A stretch of DNA of 64,000 nt from positions 1-64,000 of the forward strand of contig CALWTQ010000005.1 in the NCBI GenBank assembly GCA_944384505.1. Reading direction: 5' to 3'. The notes beneath the pieces are model-generated. The model was not told the origin of the DNA, ran no database searches, and saw only the letters and a list, made by a program, of their open reading frames with translations. This stretch comes from an uncultured Mediterraneibacter sp. (GTDB lineage: Bacteria; Bacillota; Clostridia; Lachnospirales; Lachnospiraceae). The position numbers were made by a program, and so were the translations under genes. This document shows, in pieces, positions 28,200-36,384 of the stretch. The number at the start of each line of letters is the position of its first letter. The first letter of the stretch is position 1.

Positions 28200-29600
28200 A
28201 TGAAAATGGCTTTGATTGGCGGAGGCGGCGTCAGAACAGTATTTTTCTGCCAGTCTCTTGCGAAATATGCGGATAAAGCCGGGATTGACGAACTGCGTCT
28301 GATGGATATAAATCCGGAGAAACTTCACATTTTTGGGAATATAGCGAAATATGCAGTCAGGGAGACGGAATATCTTAAGATCGTCCTGACGAATTCTATT
28401 GAAGACGCTGTGCGTGATGTGGATTATGTTGTGACAGCCATCCGGGTGGGCGGAGATGAGGGCCGTGTAAAGGATGAGAGAACCGCTCTTGATCTGGGAG
28501 TGATCGGGCAGGAGACTACAGGGCCGGGAGGATTTTCTTATGCGCTTCGTACGATCCCGGTCATGAAAGAGTACATGAGGATCATTGAAGAAAAGAGCAA
28601 TCATGCCACGGTTTTTAACTTTACGAATCCGGCGGGACTGGTTACACAGGCGCTTTATGCGGAAGGCTATGACAATGCGATAGGAATCTGCGACAATGCG
28701 ACGGGCGTGAAGATCGAACTGGCGAAAGCGCTGAATGTGAATGCGTCTGATCTGTATATCCGGCTTTATGGCCTGAACCATCTGACCTGGGCCGATCAGG
28801 TTAAGCTAAACGGAACAGATATATTTGACACACTGATGAGCAATGATGATTTTATCGAGCATTATCACGATTTCCTCTACTATGACCGTGACCTTATCAG
28901 GAGAATTAACGCACTGCCAAATGGATATCTGTACTACTATTATCACAGAGAGAGAGCTTTGAGAAATATTTTAAAGGCGCCGCTGACAAGAGGAGAGACA
29001 ATCCTGAAATTGAATACGGAGATGCTGGAACGGCTCAGGAAGATTGATGTTGAGAAGAATCCCGCGGAAGCATTCAGAGTTTACAATGAAGTGATGGATG
29101 CGCGCAACGACGCTTATATGTCTGTGGAGCTTGGCGGGCGGCACGTGAAGAGGATCCCTCTTGATCTGGAACATCTTGGGATCAGCGGGATCCATGCGTC
29201 CGGAGAGAAGATCGAACTTCTGGAAGGATATGCCGGCGTCGCGCTCAACTATATTGACGCGAAGACAAATAACCGTCCAATTGACCTGGCGATCAATGTT
29301 CCCAATAAGGGAGCCATTGACTTTATGAGGGATGACGATATTGTGGAGATCACGTGCAATGTGGATAAGGACGGAGCAAAGCCGGTGAAAATAGATGAAG
29401 TGCCGGAGGCAAACCGCCTTCTTATGCAGCAGGTGAAACTGTATGAGCGCAGAACTGTTGAGGCTGTCAGAGAGAAATCCCTGGAGCTTGCCTACATGGC
29501 TCTGATGGAGCATCCGCTTGTGGGTTCATATTCTCTGGCAAAGGAACTGGTATTAAACTATCAGAAAGTCCACAGTGAATATCTTGGAGACTGGAAGTGA
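28200..29600 (+). CDS. glycoside hydrolase family 4 enzyme (6-phospho-glycosidase-like)
   Basis: 466-residue cytoplasmic NAD+ and metal-dependent glycosidase that cleaves by oxidation and elimination. The Rossmann start is MALIGGGGVRTVFF. Further landmarks are the GQETTGPGGFSYALRTIP segment, FNFTNPAG and NHLTW with His194. The metal-binding Cys164 is followed by Asp-Asn-Ala. That does not match the subgroup motifs I know (CHEV, CHSV, CDMP, CNVP), so the substrate class is open; overall similarity leans to the phospho-glycosidases. It is followed by a PfkB kinase, a NodB-like protein and a MATE carrier in the same direction, with no PTS genes in the window. Confidence 0.88.
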   Translation: MKMALIGGGGVRTVFFCQSLAKYADKAGIDELRLMDINPEKLHIFGNIAKYAVRETEYLKIVLTNSIEDAVRDVDYVVTAIRVGGDEGRVKDERTALDLGVIGQETTGPGGFSYALRTIPVMKEYMRIIEEKSNHATVFNFTNPAGLVTQALYAEGYDNAIGICDNATGVKIELAKALNVNASDLYIRLYGLNHLTWADQVKLNGTDIFDTLMSNDDFIEHYHDFLYYDRDLIRRINALPNGYLYYYYHRERALRNILKAPLTRGETILKLNTEMLERLRKIDVEKNPAEAFRVYNEVMDARNDAYMSVELGGRHVKRIPLDLEHLGISGIHASGEKIELLEGYAGVALNYIDAKTNNRPIDLAINVPNKGAIDFMRDDDIVEITCNVDKDGAKPVKIDEVPEANRLLMQQVKLYERRTVEAVREKSLELAYMALMEHPLVGSYSLAKELVLNYQKVHSEYLGDWK

Positions 29601-29616
29601 GGGGGAATCAGAACAT

Positions 29617-30561
29617 ATGAGAGAAAAATTTGATCTGGTAGTATTTGGCGGAGTATGCTGCGACCTGATCTTTTCCGGAGTGGAGCGCCTTCCGAATCCG
29701 GGGGAAGAGATCTGGGCAAAGCAGATGAAGATCACAGTGGGGGGCGCATTTAACGTGGCCGCCGCCGCGACCCGGCTGAATATGAAAACGGGAATTCCGT
29801 GTATCTGCGGAAATGATATCTTTGGAACTTATATCTATAACGTGGCTGTTGAGGAGGGGCTGGACACCCGGCTCTTCCTGAAAGCAGACCAGCCTTATCC
29901 ACAGGCTTCTGTGGTGCTGAATTTTGGAGAGGACCGGGCGTTTGTCTCTTATGCTGATGATTCCAAAGAAGATGAACTGGAGCAGTATATTGAGGAGATC
30001 GCGGATGAGATCCCCATGAAATCAGCGGTGTTTGGAATGACAGACAAAAAGAATTACCTGGATCTGATGAAAAAACTCCGTATGAAGGGGACGAAGGTGA
30101 TTCTGGACTGCTGCTGGGATGAGAAACTGCTTGTATCCAAAAGCCTGCGCCGTCAGATCGAGAACTGTGATTATTTCCTTCCCAATCTGGCGGAGGCAAG
30201 GATGATCACAGGAGAAAGAGAGCCGGAAGATGTGATTATAAAACTAAAGGAATACGCGCCTAACTGTGTGGTAAAACTGGGGAGCGACGGGGTGATTGCA
30301 TGGAACGGCTCTGAGGTGATCCGGTATCCTGCAGTTGACCTGGGGAAAACAGTGGATACCACTGGAGCCGGGGACAATTTTGTTGCGGGATTTACTTATG
30401 GTGTGATCCGCGGAGAAACGCTGGAAGACTGTATAATGTATGGACAGCTCTGCGGTGCTAAGTCCACCATGGCGCTGGGGGGATTTACTTCTTCTCTGTA
30501 TGAGAGCGAATTGGAGGATCTGGCCGACAGTCTGTCAGAAAGGAAGGCGTGCGCGGTATGA
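29617..30561 (+). CDS. PfkB-family carbohydrate kinase
   Basis: 314-residue ribokinase-fold sugar kinase. Conserved parts are FGGVCCDLIFSGVERLPNPG near the start, VGGAFNVAAAATRLN (sugar binding), and the ATP/catalytic segment VDTTGAGDNFVAGFTYG with the catalytic Asp. The start at 29617 has a GAGGGGG site; a longer in-frame start is inside the GH4 gene. The exact sugar is not determined. It sits 16 bases after a GH4 gene and overlaps the NodB-like gene in an ATGA arrangement, so it probably phosphorylates the sugar the GH4 enzyme frees. Confidence 0.9.
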   Translation: MREKFDLVVFGGVCCDLIFSGVERLPNPGEEIWAKQMKITVGGAFNVAAAATRLNMKTGIPCICGNDIFGTYIYNVAVEEGLDTRLFLKADQPYPQASVVLNFGEDRAFVSYADDSKEDELEQYIEEIADEIPMKSAVFGMTDKKNYLDLMKKLRMKGTKVILDCCWDEKLLVSKSLRRQIENCDYFLPNLAEARMITGEREPEDVIIKLKEYAPNCVVKLGSDGVIAWNGSEVIRYPAVDLGKTVDTTGAGDNFVAGFTYGVIRGETLEDCIMYGQLCGAKSTMALGGFTSSLYESELEDLADSLSERKACAV

Positions 30562-31565
30562 AGACGGGCGGGAGCATTGACAGAATTTATACATGGCTGA
30601 AGCATGGATGTTATCAGAGAACGCTTCACTATCACAATACGCCGAAGCTGAATGAAAAACTGTATGAGAAACAACTGGATTATATGAATGAACATTACAA
30701 AACGGTATGTCCGGAAGAAGTGAAAAATTATTTAGGGGGCGCTGCCAGAGGGGAACGCCCTTCTATTGTAATAGGGGTATTTGACGGATACCGGAATAAT
30801 TATGACGTCCTGTGGCGCCTCCTGGAGGAACGGGGGATGAAAGCGTGGTATCTGCTGGTTACGGACTTCCTGGATGCGCCGGCCGCCCGGCAGGAGGGCG
30901 TGCTTCTCCCTTACCGCATGCAGTGGATGCCCGGGGAGTATGCAGACGGAAGATACGCGATGGACTGGGAAGAAGCTGCAAGGATCAGCGAGAACCATGT
31001 GATTGTAAATCACTCCGCGACCCATTATCCTCTTACGGACAAGACGCCCGAAGATACGATTCAATACGAGGTCGTTCATGCTCATGAGCGGATTGTCGAA
31101 AAACTCGGAAAGAAACCGGACGTGTTCAGCTGGCTGTGGGGAGCGTGGCTGGGAGTCAATCCGGCGGCGGACAGTGTCCTTAAGAGCCTGGGATATCATT
31201 TCCAGATTGGATACAGGATGGAATATTTTGAAAAAGACGAGAAAGAATCGGCGGAGCCTGTGTGGGAACCGGCGGTTCCGGATGAGTCAGAACCGGCGGT
31301 TCTGGAGGAAGAGATCCGGCGGCAGGACCAGGTGATCGGCAATATCGGCTGGTACAGCGCAGTGCCGGCAATTCTCCCCCTATATCAGAAGGGACGGCTG
31401 GTCACAGAGGGAAATGTGCCGGAGGATATTGAGATGGCAGGACACTTTGCGGCCGTGGCGTATCACCTTATGAAAGTACAGTATCTGGATGAGGACAGTG
31501 CGGCGCAGAGGGCTCTGGAGGTACTGGCTGTGAACCGGATCGGAGAAGGGTTCTTGTTTCACTGA
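30558..31565 (+). CDS. NodB-like polysaccharide-deacetylase-fold protein, altered motif 1
   Basis: 335 residues. The fold is recognisable from an early HYHNT strand, a central GVFDGYRNNYDVLWRLLEE segment and NHSATHYPLTDK, which gives the HxxxH metal pair of carbohydrate esterase family 4. In canonical enzymes motif 1 is TFDDG; here the position of the catalytic-base Asp is Phe and only the second acidic residue remains. Catalysis as a deacetylase is therefore doubtful. No signal peptide, so it is cytoplasmic, unusual for this fold. Two shorter paralogues lie at 55-57 kb, also beside a MATE gene. The C-terminal 100 residues, with an acidic linker (VPDESEPAVLEEEIRR), are unique to this copy. 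Confidence 0.7.
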   Translation: MKTGGSIDRIYTWLKHGCYQRTLHYHNTPKLNEKLYEKQLDYMNEHYKTVCPEEVKNYLGGAARGERPSIVIGVFDGYRNNYDVLWRLLEERGMKAWYLLVTDFLDAPAARQEGVLLPYRMQWMPGEYADGRYAMDWEEAARISENHVIVNHSATHYPLTDKTPEDTIQYEVVHAHERIVEKLGKKPDVFSWLWGAWLGVNPAADSVLKSLGYHFQIGYRMEYFEKDEKESAEPVWEPAVPDESEPAVLEEEIRRQDQVIGNIGWYSAVPAILPLYQKGRLVTEGNVPEDIEMAGHFAAVAYHLMKVQYLDEDSAAQRALEVLAVNRIGEGFLFH

Positions 31566-31602
31566 TTTTCCGTTAAGAATCAAGAGACTATAAAGGAATG
31601 CT

Positions 31603-32952
31603 ATGAAAGATGTACAGAACAATATGACTGCAGGCAGCCCGGTGAAAATTATTGTCTTTTTTACAATACCGGTTTTCATCGGGAATGTATTCCAGCAGTT
31701 CTATAATATGGCCGATGCTGTAATTGTCGGTAAGTTTGTCGGTACAGGGGCGCTTGCGGCAGTGGGGAACGCCGGAAATATTATGTTCCTTATTTATGGT
31801 TTTGTATCAGGGCTGACAACGGGATTTACCGTTCTGACGGCTCAGAAATTCGGAGTGGGAGACATGAAGGCTGTCCGGCAGACAGTTGGGACAGCATCGG
31901 CGCTTCTGGCCGTGATCGGAAGTCTGCTTACGGCAGTGCTTATTGTTTTTATGGAGCCGCTGCTGCATCTGATGAATACTCCGGAGGATATTTTTCAGGA
32001 CACCTATTCGTACAGCGTGATTATCAGTGCGGGAATACTGGCCCAGATACTCTACGCTTTTCTTACAAGCATTCTTCGCGCTCTGGGCAACAGCAGGATC
32101 CCGCTGTATTTTCTGACATTGTGTGCCGCTCTGAATATCGTGCTGGATATCGCACTGGTCGCGGGGGCGGGGATGGGCGTCGCGGGAGCGGCTGCTGCGA
32201 CTGTCGTTTCCCAGGCGGTATCCGGCGTTATGACTCTGTTATACATTATGCGAAGGGTCCCTGTTCTTAAGATGGAGCGTGACGACTGGAAGCCGAGGAA
32301 AGGAATCTGCAGGATCCAGCTTGGAATCGGACTGCCGATGGCATTCCAGTTTTCCATTACGGCGATCGGAACGTTTCTTGTTCAGATTTCGCTTAACATG
32401 CTGGGTTCCACCTTTGTGGCTGCGTTTACTGCGGCCGGTAAAATTGAGCAGCTCGTGAACCAGATCTATGGCGCCCTGGGAACTGCAATCGCCACATACG
32501 GCGCGCAGAATCTTGGGAAAGGAGATGTGCCACGTATCCGTTTCGGCTTTAAGGTATGCACAGTGACAGCAGTCATTTACTCAGTGGTTGTGGGAAGCGT
32601 GTTATTTTTATTCGGAAAATATATGACTGTTCTTTTTGTCTCGGAAGATGTGCCGCAGATCGAGGGACTTGTTGATATTTACCTGAAATGCGTGGGTGTG
32701 TTCATGATACCTCTTGGAATTGTCTGCATATACAGAAGCGGACTGCAGGGGCTGGGGTATGGCATTCTGCCAATGCTGGCGGGTGCCGCGGAGCTTGTGG
32801 GCAGAGCCATAGTATCGGGGATGGCGGCGGAGGCCGAAAGCTACTTCGGAGTCTGCATGGCCGCGCCAGTGGCGTGGGTTATGGCTTCGGTTCTGCTCCT
32901 GGCTGTATATTATCGTGTTATGAAAAGCGGACTGACGAATCCGGCTGGATAG
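31603..32952 (+). CDS. MATE-family transporter
   Basis: 449-residue polytopic membrane protein with about 12 helices in two homologous halves (GNVFQQFYNMADAVIVGKFVG in the first; the corresponding segment around LNMLGSTFVAAFTAAGKIEQ in the second). MATE proteins exchange H+ or Na+ for organic molecules and usually export drugs or metabolites. Here the gene closes a GH4-kinase-NodB-like series 37 bases downstream, so a sugar-related cargo is possible. It is 23 bases upstream of rhaB and may share a transcript with it. Confidence 0.9.
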   Translation: MKDVQNNMTAGSPVKIIVFFTIPVFIGNVFQQFYNMADAVIVGKFVGTGALAAVGNAGNIMFLIYGFVSGLTTGFTVLTAQKFGVGDMKAVRQTVGTASALLAVIGSLLTAVLIVFMEPLLHLMNTPEDIFQDTYSYSVIISAGILAQILYAFLTSILRALGNSRIPLYFLTLCAALNIVLDIALVAGAGMGVAGAAAATVVSQAVSGVMTLLYIMRRVPVLKMERDDWKPRKGICRIQLGIGLPMAFQFSITAIGTFLVQISLNMLGSTFVAAFTAAGKIEQLVNQIYGALGTAIATYGAQNLGKGDVPRIRFGFKVCTVTAVIYSVVVGSVLFLFGKYMTVLFVSEDVPQIEGLVDIYLKCVGVFMIPLGIVCIYRSGLQGLGYGILPMLAGAAELVGRAIVSGMAAEAESYFGVCMAAPVAWVMASVLLLAVYYRVMKSGLTNPAG

Positions 32953-32975
32953 GTTAAGCAAAGAGGAGAAATCAG

Positions 32976-34280
32976 ATGAAAAAATATTATCTTGCGATTG
33001 ATATCGGCGCATCTTCCGGACGACATATTGTAGGATGGCGCGAGAATGGAAAGATAAATACAAAAGAAATCTATCGTTTTCAAAATGAGATACAGATGAC
33101 AGATGGACATCTGGGATGGGATGCAGAAGGAATATTTCAGGAAGTTAAAAACGGGATCAGAGCGGTTTTTACGGAGTTTCAAGAGATCGAAAGTCTGGCT
33201 GTTGATACATGGGGCGTTGATTACGTCCTGCTGAAAAACAATGAAGAGATATGGCCTGCGTATGCTTACCGAGACTGCCGAACAGAAGAAGCCGTGAAAG
33301 AAGTGCATGGGAAAATTCCGTTTTCGGAGCTATATCACCGCACCGGGTGCCAGTTTCAGCCGTTTAATTCCATTTATCAGCTTTACGATGATCTGGAGAA
33401 TGGACGATTGAAGGATGCAGCAGATTTTCTTATGATGCCGGAATATCTTAGCTGGAAGCTTTGTGGTGTGAAAGCGAAGGAGTTTACTAATGCAACTACA
33501 ACAGGAATGGTAAACGCAGATACGCATGAATTCGACAAGGAGATAATAAATACATTGGGATTACCAGAACGTCTTTTTCCCAGACTAAGCCGGCCCGGTA
33601 CAGTTTTGGGAAAATTACTGCCTGAAATCGTTCAAGAGGCTGGGGGAAATACGCAAGTTACTTTTTGCGCTACACATGATACCGGTTCTGCAGTAGAAGG
33701 GATTCCCATGGAAGGAAATTGCCCGTATATTTCTTCCGGCACATGGTCACTGCTTGGTGTAAAAACTCCTGAACCCATTACAAATATAGAAAGCGAAAAG
33801 GCAAACTATTCTAATGAAGGGGGTGTAGGGTATAACCGGTATCAAAAGAATATTATGGGACTGTGGGTGGTAAACAGACTAAAACAGGAGCTTTGCCCGG
33901 ATCTGGCTTTCGAGGAAATTGTAAAATTGGCTGAGAAAAGTCAAAACAGAGTGACCGCCAATGTAAATACTTCGGATTTTCTGGCACCATACAGCATGAA
34001 AGAGGCATTTGATAAAGCAGCGAATCATGCGTTGAAAACCATCGGGGACTATTTCAGCTGTGCCTACCGTTCCCTGGCCGCGAGCTATCGGCAGAGTCTC
34101 GAGGAGCTGGAGAGAAATACAGGGATGAACTATGAGAGACTGTACATTGTGGGCGGAGGAGCGAAAAATCAATTTCTTAACCGTCTTACACAGGAAGCTG
34201 TAGGAAAAGAAGTGATTGCTCTGCCAATTGAAGCAACTGCTTTGGGAAATCTGAAAATTCAAATGGAGGTAATCAAATGA
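32976..34280 (+). CDS. rhaB: rhamnulokinase
   Basis: FGGY-family kinase making L-rhamnulose 1-phosphate. 434 residues, slightly short for RhaB (about 470-490) through a trimmed C-terminus. Landmarks: YLAIDIGASSGRHIVG, SLAVDTWGVDYVLL, TGCQFQPFNSIYQLY (substrate site), ATHDTGSAVEGIP, YISSGTWSLLG and the ATP-site YIVGGGAKNQFLNRLTQ. Its stop overlaps the rhaA start (ATGA). From this gene on, third codon positions become visibly richer in A and T than in the preceding genes, a sign that the block may have been acquired separately. Confidence 0.95.
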   Translation: MKKYYLAIDIGASSGRHIVGWRENGKINTKEIYRFQNEIQMTDGHLGWDAEGIFQEVKNGIRAVFTEFQEIESLAVDTWGVDYVLLKNNEEIWPAYAYRDCRTEEAVKEVHGKIPFSELYHRTGCQFQPFNSIYQLYDDLENGRLKDAADFLMMPEYLSWKLCGVKAKEFTNATTTGMVNADTHEFDKEIINTLGLPERLFPRLSRPGTVLGKLLPEIVQEAGGNTQVTFCATHDTGSAVEGIPMEGNCPYISSGTWSLLGVKTPEPITNIESEKANYSNEGGVGYNRYQKNIMGLWVVNRLKQELCPDLAFEEIVKLAEKSQNRVTANVNTSDFLAPYSMKEAFDKAANHALKTIGDYFSCAYRSLAASYRQSLEELERNTGMNYERLYIVGGGAKNQFLNRLTQEAVGKEVIALPIEATALGNLKIQMEVIK

Positions 34281-35530
34281 GTTATATTGAGGCAAAGAAA
34301 AAATATGCGGCATTGGGAGTTGACACTGACGCGGCAATTAAATGTTTGAGAAAGGTTCCCGTCTCTTTGCATTGCTGGCAGGGCGATGATGTCCGGGGAT
34401 TTGATACAGATCCGAATAAGCCGCTTACCGGTGGAATACAGACCACGGGAAATTATCCGGGGCGGGCAAGGACTCCGGAAGAGCTAATGGACGATATTGA
34501 TTTCGTCCTTGCTTTGTGCCCCGGAACTAAAAAGCTGAATCTTCATGCTTCTTACGCTGTTTTTAACGAGGAGAACCCATGGGTTGACAGGAACAGATTA
34601 GAACCCAGGCATTTTGCTAAGTGGGTAACTTTTTGCAAAGAACGGGGGCTGGGATGTGACTTTAATCCTACATTCTTTTCTCACCCTATGTGTGACCCAC
34701 AGACGTTGTCCAGTGCTAATGAAAAAACCAGGAAGTTCTGGATTGAACATGGGAAGGCATGTATTCGTATCAGTCAGTACATAGCGGATGAATTAGGGCA
34801 GCCCTGCATTATGAATATTTGGACAGGAGACGGGTTTAAGGATATTCCGGCAAACCGGCTGGAGCCACGTATCCGCTATCGGGAGTCTATTAATGAAATA
34901 CTTTCTGAGCCATATGATTTTACTCAGGTCAAACCATGTATAGAAAGTAAGGTTTTTGGCATTGGAGTAGAGGCATACACCGTGGGAAGCGCTGAATTTG
35001 CGCTTAGTTATGCGGCGTTCAATATGGATAAATGCATTCCGTTGATGGACAATGGCCATTTCCATCCCACGGAAATGGTGTCTGATAAGATTTCTGCGTT
35101 GTTAACCTTCTTCCCGGAAATCGCGCTGCATATTACCAGACCGGTACGATGGGATTCGGATCACGTAGTGCTTTTGGATGATGAAACTAGGGAGATTTGC
35201 AAAGAAATTGTGCGGTGTGGCGGGCTGGATGGAAGAGTGAACATAGCACTGGATTTCTTTGACGCCTCGGTTAACAGAATTTCCGCATGGACAGTCGGAA
35301 CACGCAATATTCAAAAAGCGCTGCTGATGGCTCTCGTTAATCCAGATCTGACCGAACTGCAGAATGCAGATAACTGGACAGAGATAATGGTTATGCAGGA
35401 AGAAATGAAAACTATGCCGTTTGGTGAGATTTGGGAACAGTACTGTAAAGAATGCGGTGTACCTGCAGATAGAGAATGGTTTGAAAAAGTTAAAAAATAT
35501 GAGAATGATGTATTAATAAGGAGAAAATAG
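34277..35530 (+). CDS. rhaA: L-rhamnose isomerase
   Basis: Interconverts L-rhamnose and L-rhamnulose; metal-dependent TIM barrel, 417 residues, full length. Family segments: VPVSLHCWQGDDVRGFD, GGIQTTGNYPGRARTPEELM, HASYAVF, NIWTGDGFKDIPANR and LMDNGHFHPTE, the last contributing metal ligands. Middle gene of the rhaBAD set with overlapping ends on the 5' side and immediate continuation into rhaD, so strongly cotranscribed. Confidence 0.98.
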   Translation: MSYIEAKKKYAALGVDTDAAIKCLRKVPVSLHCWQGDDVRGFDTDPNKPLTGGIQTTGNYPGRARTPEELMDDIDFVLALCPGTKKLNLHASYAVFNEENPWVDRNRLEPRHFAKWVTFCKERGLGCDFNPTFFSHPMCDPQTLSSANEKTRKFWIEHGKACIRISQYIADELGQPCIMNIWTGDGFKDIPANRLEPRIRYRESINEILSEPYDFTQVKPCIESKVFGIGVEAYTVGSAEFALSYAAFNMDKCIPLMDNGHFHPTEMVSDKISALLTFFPEIALHITRPVRWDSDHVVLLDDETREICKEIVRCGGLDGRVNIALDFFDASVNRISAWTVGTRNIQKALLMALVNPDLTELQNADNWTEIMVMQEEMKTMPFGEIWEQYCKECGVPADREWFEKVKKYENDVLIRRK

Positions 35531-36370
35531 ATGAGTATCTTGGATGTCAAAGTAATACAAGATTATATCCGTATGTGTAATGATGGCTGGCTTCAGGGCT
35601 GGCATGAACGTAACGGCGGGAATTTAACTTACCGTATGAAACCGGAAGAGGTGGAGGAATGCCGTCCGTATTTTCAGAAGCCAGGGCCCTGGATTGATAT
35701 GGGGGTTTCCGGGATTAATCTCGCCGGTGAATATTTCATTACTACAGGAAGTGGGAAATTTTTTCGTAATGTTATTTTGGATCCGGAACATTCTATTGGC
35801 ATCGTGGAGATTAACGACAGGGCGGATTCCTGGCGGATTGTCTGGGGGCTGGAAGGAAATGCAAAGCCGACCAGTGAATTCCCAAGCCACTTTATGAATC
35901 ATTCTGTCAGGTCAAAGGTTACAAACGGAAAATGCCGGGTAATTTACCATGCTCATCCCCCAAATCTTATTGCCATGACCTATATTCTGCCCTTGAGTGC
36001 GCGGGAGTTTACCCGTGCTCTCTGGAAGTCAGCTACGGAATGCCCAGTTGTATTTCCTGATGGCGTAGGAGTAGTACCCTGGATGGTGCCAGGAGGAACA
36101 GAAATTGCGCGGGCAACTTCTCAAGTTATGGAGAAATATGATGTGGCTGTCTGGGCACATCATGGTTTGTTTTGTTCCGGGCCGGATTTTGATACGACTT
36201 TTGGATTGATGCATACTGTTGAAAAGTCGGCACAGATCTATAATCTGGTTATGTCCAGCGGTCAGGGACGTGTCCGGCAGACGATTACAGATGATAATCT
36301 GCGGGCGATTGCAGAGGAGTTTGGAGTTACACTTAACGAGGAGTTTTTTGGTGAACCAGAGATTGACTGA
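35531..36370 (+). CDS. rhaD: rhamnulose-1-phosphate aldolase
   Basis: Class II (zinc) aldolase splitting rhamnulose 1-phosphate into DHAP and L-lactaldehyde. 279 residues. HERNGGNLTYRM, the TGSGKFFRN phosphate site, IYHAHPPNLIAMTYI (zinc histidines) and VWAHHGLFCSG (third zinc His) are clear. It begins right after the rhaA stop. Products would need lactaldehyde reductase or dehydrogenase; none is in the immediate cluster, although the Fe-alcohol dehydrogenase at 17.4 kb belongs to a type that can reduce lactaldehyde. Confidence 0.97.
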   Translation: MSILDVKVIQDYIRMCNDGWLQGWHERNGGNLTYRMKPEEVEECRPYFQKPGPWIDMGVSGINLAGEYFITTGSGKFFRNVILDPEHSIGIVEINDRADSWRIVWGLEGNAKPTSEFPSHFMNHSVRSKVTNGKCRVIYHAHPPNLIAMTYILPLSAREFTRALWKSATECPVVFPDGVGVVPWMVPGGTEIARATSQVMEKYDVAVWAHHGLFCSGPDFDTTFGLMHTVEKSAQIYNLVMSSGQGRVRQTITDDNLRAIAEEFGVTLNEEFFGEPEID

Positions 36371-36384
36371 ACAGGAGAAAAGTT

